A stretch of DNA of 64,000 nucleotides from Entonaema liquescens (taxonomy: Eukaryota; Ascomycota; Sordariomycetes; Xylariales; Xylariaceae): positions 682,001-746,000 of the forward strand of contig CADCSX010000025.1 of NCBI GenBank assembly GCA_902805475.1, read 5' to 3'. The notes under the pieces were generated by a model. That model saw only the letters and a program-made list of their open reading frames with translations. It made no database searches and was not told the origin of the DNA. Both the position numbers and the translations under genes were made by a program. Shown here in pieces: positions 61,877 to 64,000 of the stretch (the first letter of the stretch is position 1; every line of letters begins with the position of its first letter).

Positions 61877-61983
61877 GGCCTGGATGGGATTTGAACCCAT
61901 GATCTTTCCAACCTCGACATCTCATCCGAATTTTTTTCAGAAGCGCGTAATGATGGAACGTGTTACCACTACACCACCAGGCC
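61877..61983 (-). tRNA. tRNA with intron, isotype not assigned
   Basis: Read on the minus strand it has a perfect 7-bp acceptor stem (GGCCTGG/CCAGGCC), D stem GTGT/ACAC with an AGTGGTA loop, anticodon stem TTCCA/TGGAA, variable loop AGATC, and T stem ATGGG/CCCAT with a TTCAAAT loop. Mature length is 71 nt if a 36-nt intron follows position 37. The simplest loop reading is T-C-A-T-T-A-[intron]-T, which puts C, not the invariant T, at position 33 and gives anticodon ATT; this is unusual, so the isotype is left open. The discriminator A and a CCA are encoded directly after the acceptor, followed by a T5 terminator (61866-61870). It is either a functional tRNA with an odd loop or a well-preserved pseudogene. 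Confidence 0.82.
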
Positions 61984-64000
61984 TTCATTGTGTTATTTGG
62001 TGGTAGGAAAGTTAGCTACTCTTAATTATATGTTGATGCACATTGGTCAACTCACATACTGCGCCAATCAGCAGGCAACCGACCACTCACCCCTTTCCAC
62101 AGTGTCCATAGCAACTCAACCAGGCAGACACATCCAGTAAATAGGAATAGTCAATCTAGCAAATCTAAATACATCATATATATCTACCCCTTATAGTCCT
62201 AATATATCGAACACGGATATCATTACGTAGCGTTGGGTATTCCACTGCGGAGAGGAAGAGGTAGGGGCCTAGCAAGTGGTATAATGGTGACACGTCTTGA
62301 CCTCTACCTTCTATCGGGTTAGGGGGAGGTATGCTCTCCTTGTATATGCTTGGTATCTGCCGAGCAACCTCAGGGAGTATCCTTATTGTCTCCTGATAGT
62401 CAGTAATCCTTTTATATAACCCCCAACGCCCTTAACATAATCCCCTATCCTTGACCAAGCGTTGCTAAACATCACTCCTAATGTGCGTTGAAGTTATACC
62501 CAAACCTACTCACCCCGAGTAGGAATCTGTCCCATTGGTATGAAACTATGCTTCTTGAGCTCTACCTTTTTATAATAGGCTAAACCCTAAGAGCCACTAA
62601 GCCGGACAGTATTCTAAGTGAAGGGATTTACACCAGTTGGTGGTAAGGTATAAAATCAGGCAACTAAACGAGTCTATAAGGTATTTGATTAAGCAGCATA
62701 TTGAAGTTCAACCCTATTTGAAACGCCGAACGATTATTTAAAAGGGAAACTAAACCCAATCTTGCCTTTGACGGTCCGACATAATAGTTGGGGACAATGC
62801 GTGCAGCGTGGTCTCCTAGCTTTGTATTGTTTAACTGTAAGCTACAACTCCAGCCATCTGTGTTCACGATTTTCATATGGCTATCAGATGATAGGATTGT
62901 TTGAAGTGCTTCGTAACGTAGATCACTACCTATTCCTATGTCCTCTAGTTTCTATATAGGGAAACTTTACATACTTTAGGACGTTTCTTCGAGAAGGTCA
63001 ACGTACTGATTAGCAAGATGCATAGCACATAGTAGTAGAACCAGTAATACGATTGAACATCAACAATGAATTAATAGTAATACTTCGTTCTATTAACCCG
63101 GCAACATACACCCCGTCCAAATGTCGGTCACGATAGACTATCATATGTGGTTAGATCCACTTCCTACAGAAACATTCATAGAAATGGATGAAAGCGAAAA
63201 CAATCGTATTCTATGATCGTGTATATGTAACAAATAGGCCGGAAAAAGATTTCCATGATACCTATTATCGGGGAAGGGAGTTTCGAATACTCTTTGTACT
63301 CTAGCTTAGCTTGGTGGAATTCCCTCTTTGCTAAAACATCCGTCGCTCTTTTCGATAATATGGTTCCTTGTTGCGACGGATCAGACGGATGACGATCGTC
63401 ATTAGCTGTTAAGTGTGGCTAAAAGCCAAACCTTCTGCTACCGAAGCCACAAACTATGACGCTGCATGGTGTGGCTTTGTTGGTCCTGTAGCGAATCAGA
63501 GAGCTTGGTTTTCTCCATCCCTGTAGAAGACCCAACGTCACGCCGGCAGATCGGCACTAGTGCAGCAGGCCATCATCGAATGAGAAGCTTTACTGAGGGG
63601 CAGCTTGCAGAGGGAGGGGCAGTACCTTGTTGTAAAGGCGCAGATTAGGATAGACTCTGACCGCATTCGTCATCGTTAATATTTATGTATGTGCATATCT
63701 TTAGATTGAGTAGAAAACTGCGTCTATCATCGGTCTCCCGCTGCCCGCTACAGGGAGATTTCCGCTACAATGCAAACGTGTGAGCTATGAACGATATCTT
63801 TCAATGTATCCCTAAGTAACGTCAATTCTTTTTCATTGACCGACCGCCTAAAAGAAAGTGATACACACTTATTCATCCTTAACCCACCTATTATTTTAAC
63901 CTTTCCTCCTCCTTCCCCGGTTTATATTATTGCTACTCCTGCACAAATCTTTTGCGCCTAGACCTTTTTTTCTAACCTATCCCCGGAACCTCTGGAAGCT
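61984..64000. other. Intergenic region at the right edge
   Basis: 2 kb with no coding frame over about 70 codons. It contains a tRNA-5'-half-like stretch at about 62270-62297 (see findings). Confidence 0.5.

Noticed and set aside
1..64000. CRISPR arrays, operons or bacterial-type promoters
   Set aside because: The window is clearly eukaryotic (spliced genes, tRNA intron); no spaced direct repeats of CRISPR type were seen.

Overview
The window looks like nuclear DNA of a filamentous ascomycete (Pezizomycotina, probably Sordariomycetes; the order cannot be fixed from sequence alone). Reasons: genes carry short GT-AG introns of about 48-102 nt with CTRAC-like branch sites; the gene set is typical of such fungi (Cyk3, GCK-III kinase, homeobox regulator, SLC4 borate-type transporter, CE3-like esterase); and one AT-rich transposon remnant looks RIP-damaged. 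Eleven protein genes, one decayed gene and one intron-containing tRNA are supportable. Gene density is low, and large intergenic blocks of 6-12 kb hold only short chance frames and repeats.

Layout. 1-947 (-): 5' part of a PH-like protein gene that runs off the left edge. 948-7224: no gene seen. 7225-8954 (-): APC/C subunit Cdc16/Cut9. 9616-10940 (+): decayed gene of unknown family. 11708-12667 (+): SGNH/CE3-like hydrolase. 14726-15379 (+): small secreted cysteine-rich protein. 16203-18305 (-) and 20266-24047 (+): a divergent pair, a Ste20/GCK-III kinase and cytokinesis protein Cyk3; Cyk3 has three apparent -1 frameshifts. 25739-26802: AT-rich inverted-repeat element containing an 8-bp satellite. 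28972-30647 (+): hexose transporter. 30648-42655: about 12 kb without a firm gene, holding a 583-bp MITE with perfect 90-bp inverted repeats. 42656-44943 (+): homeobox transcription factor. 44944-52852: about 8 kb without a firm gene. 52853-55042 (-): BOR1-type transporter. 55947-58757 (-): m-AAA protease. 59720-60190 (-) and 60688-61144 (+): a divergent pair, Pga2 and the histone-fold protein Mhf1/CENP-S. 61877-61983 (-): tRNA. The rest is intergenic.

Functional themes. Several genes belong to the cell-division cycle: Cdc16 (anaphase), the GCK-III kinase (septation-type signalling), Cyk3 (septum formation) and Mhf1 (kinetochore and replication-fork repair). The kinase and Cyk3 are divergent neighbours sharing about 2 kb of promoter DNA. 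Two MluI cell-cycle boxes lie just upstream of mhf1. The hexose transporter promoter carries CreA/CRE1-like sites. No clearly new multi-gene system was found. The best leads are the perfect-TIR MITE, the satellite-bearing element, the atypical SGNH active site, the homopolymer-linked frameshifts in Cyk3, the decayed gene at 9.6-10.9 kb and the odd tRNA.
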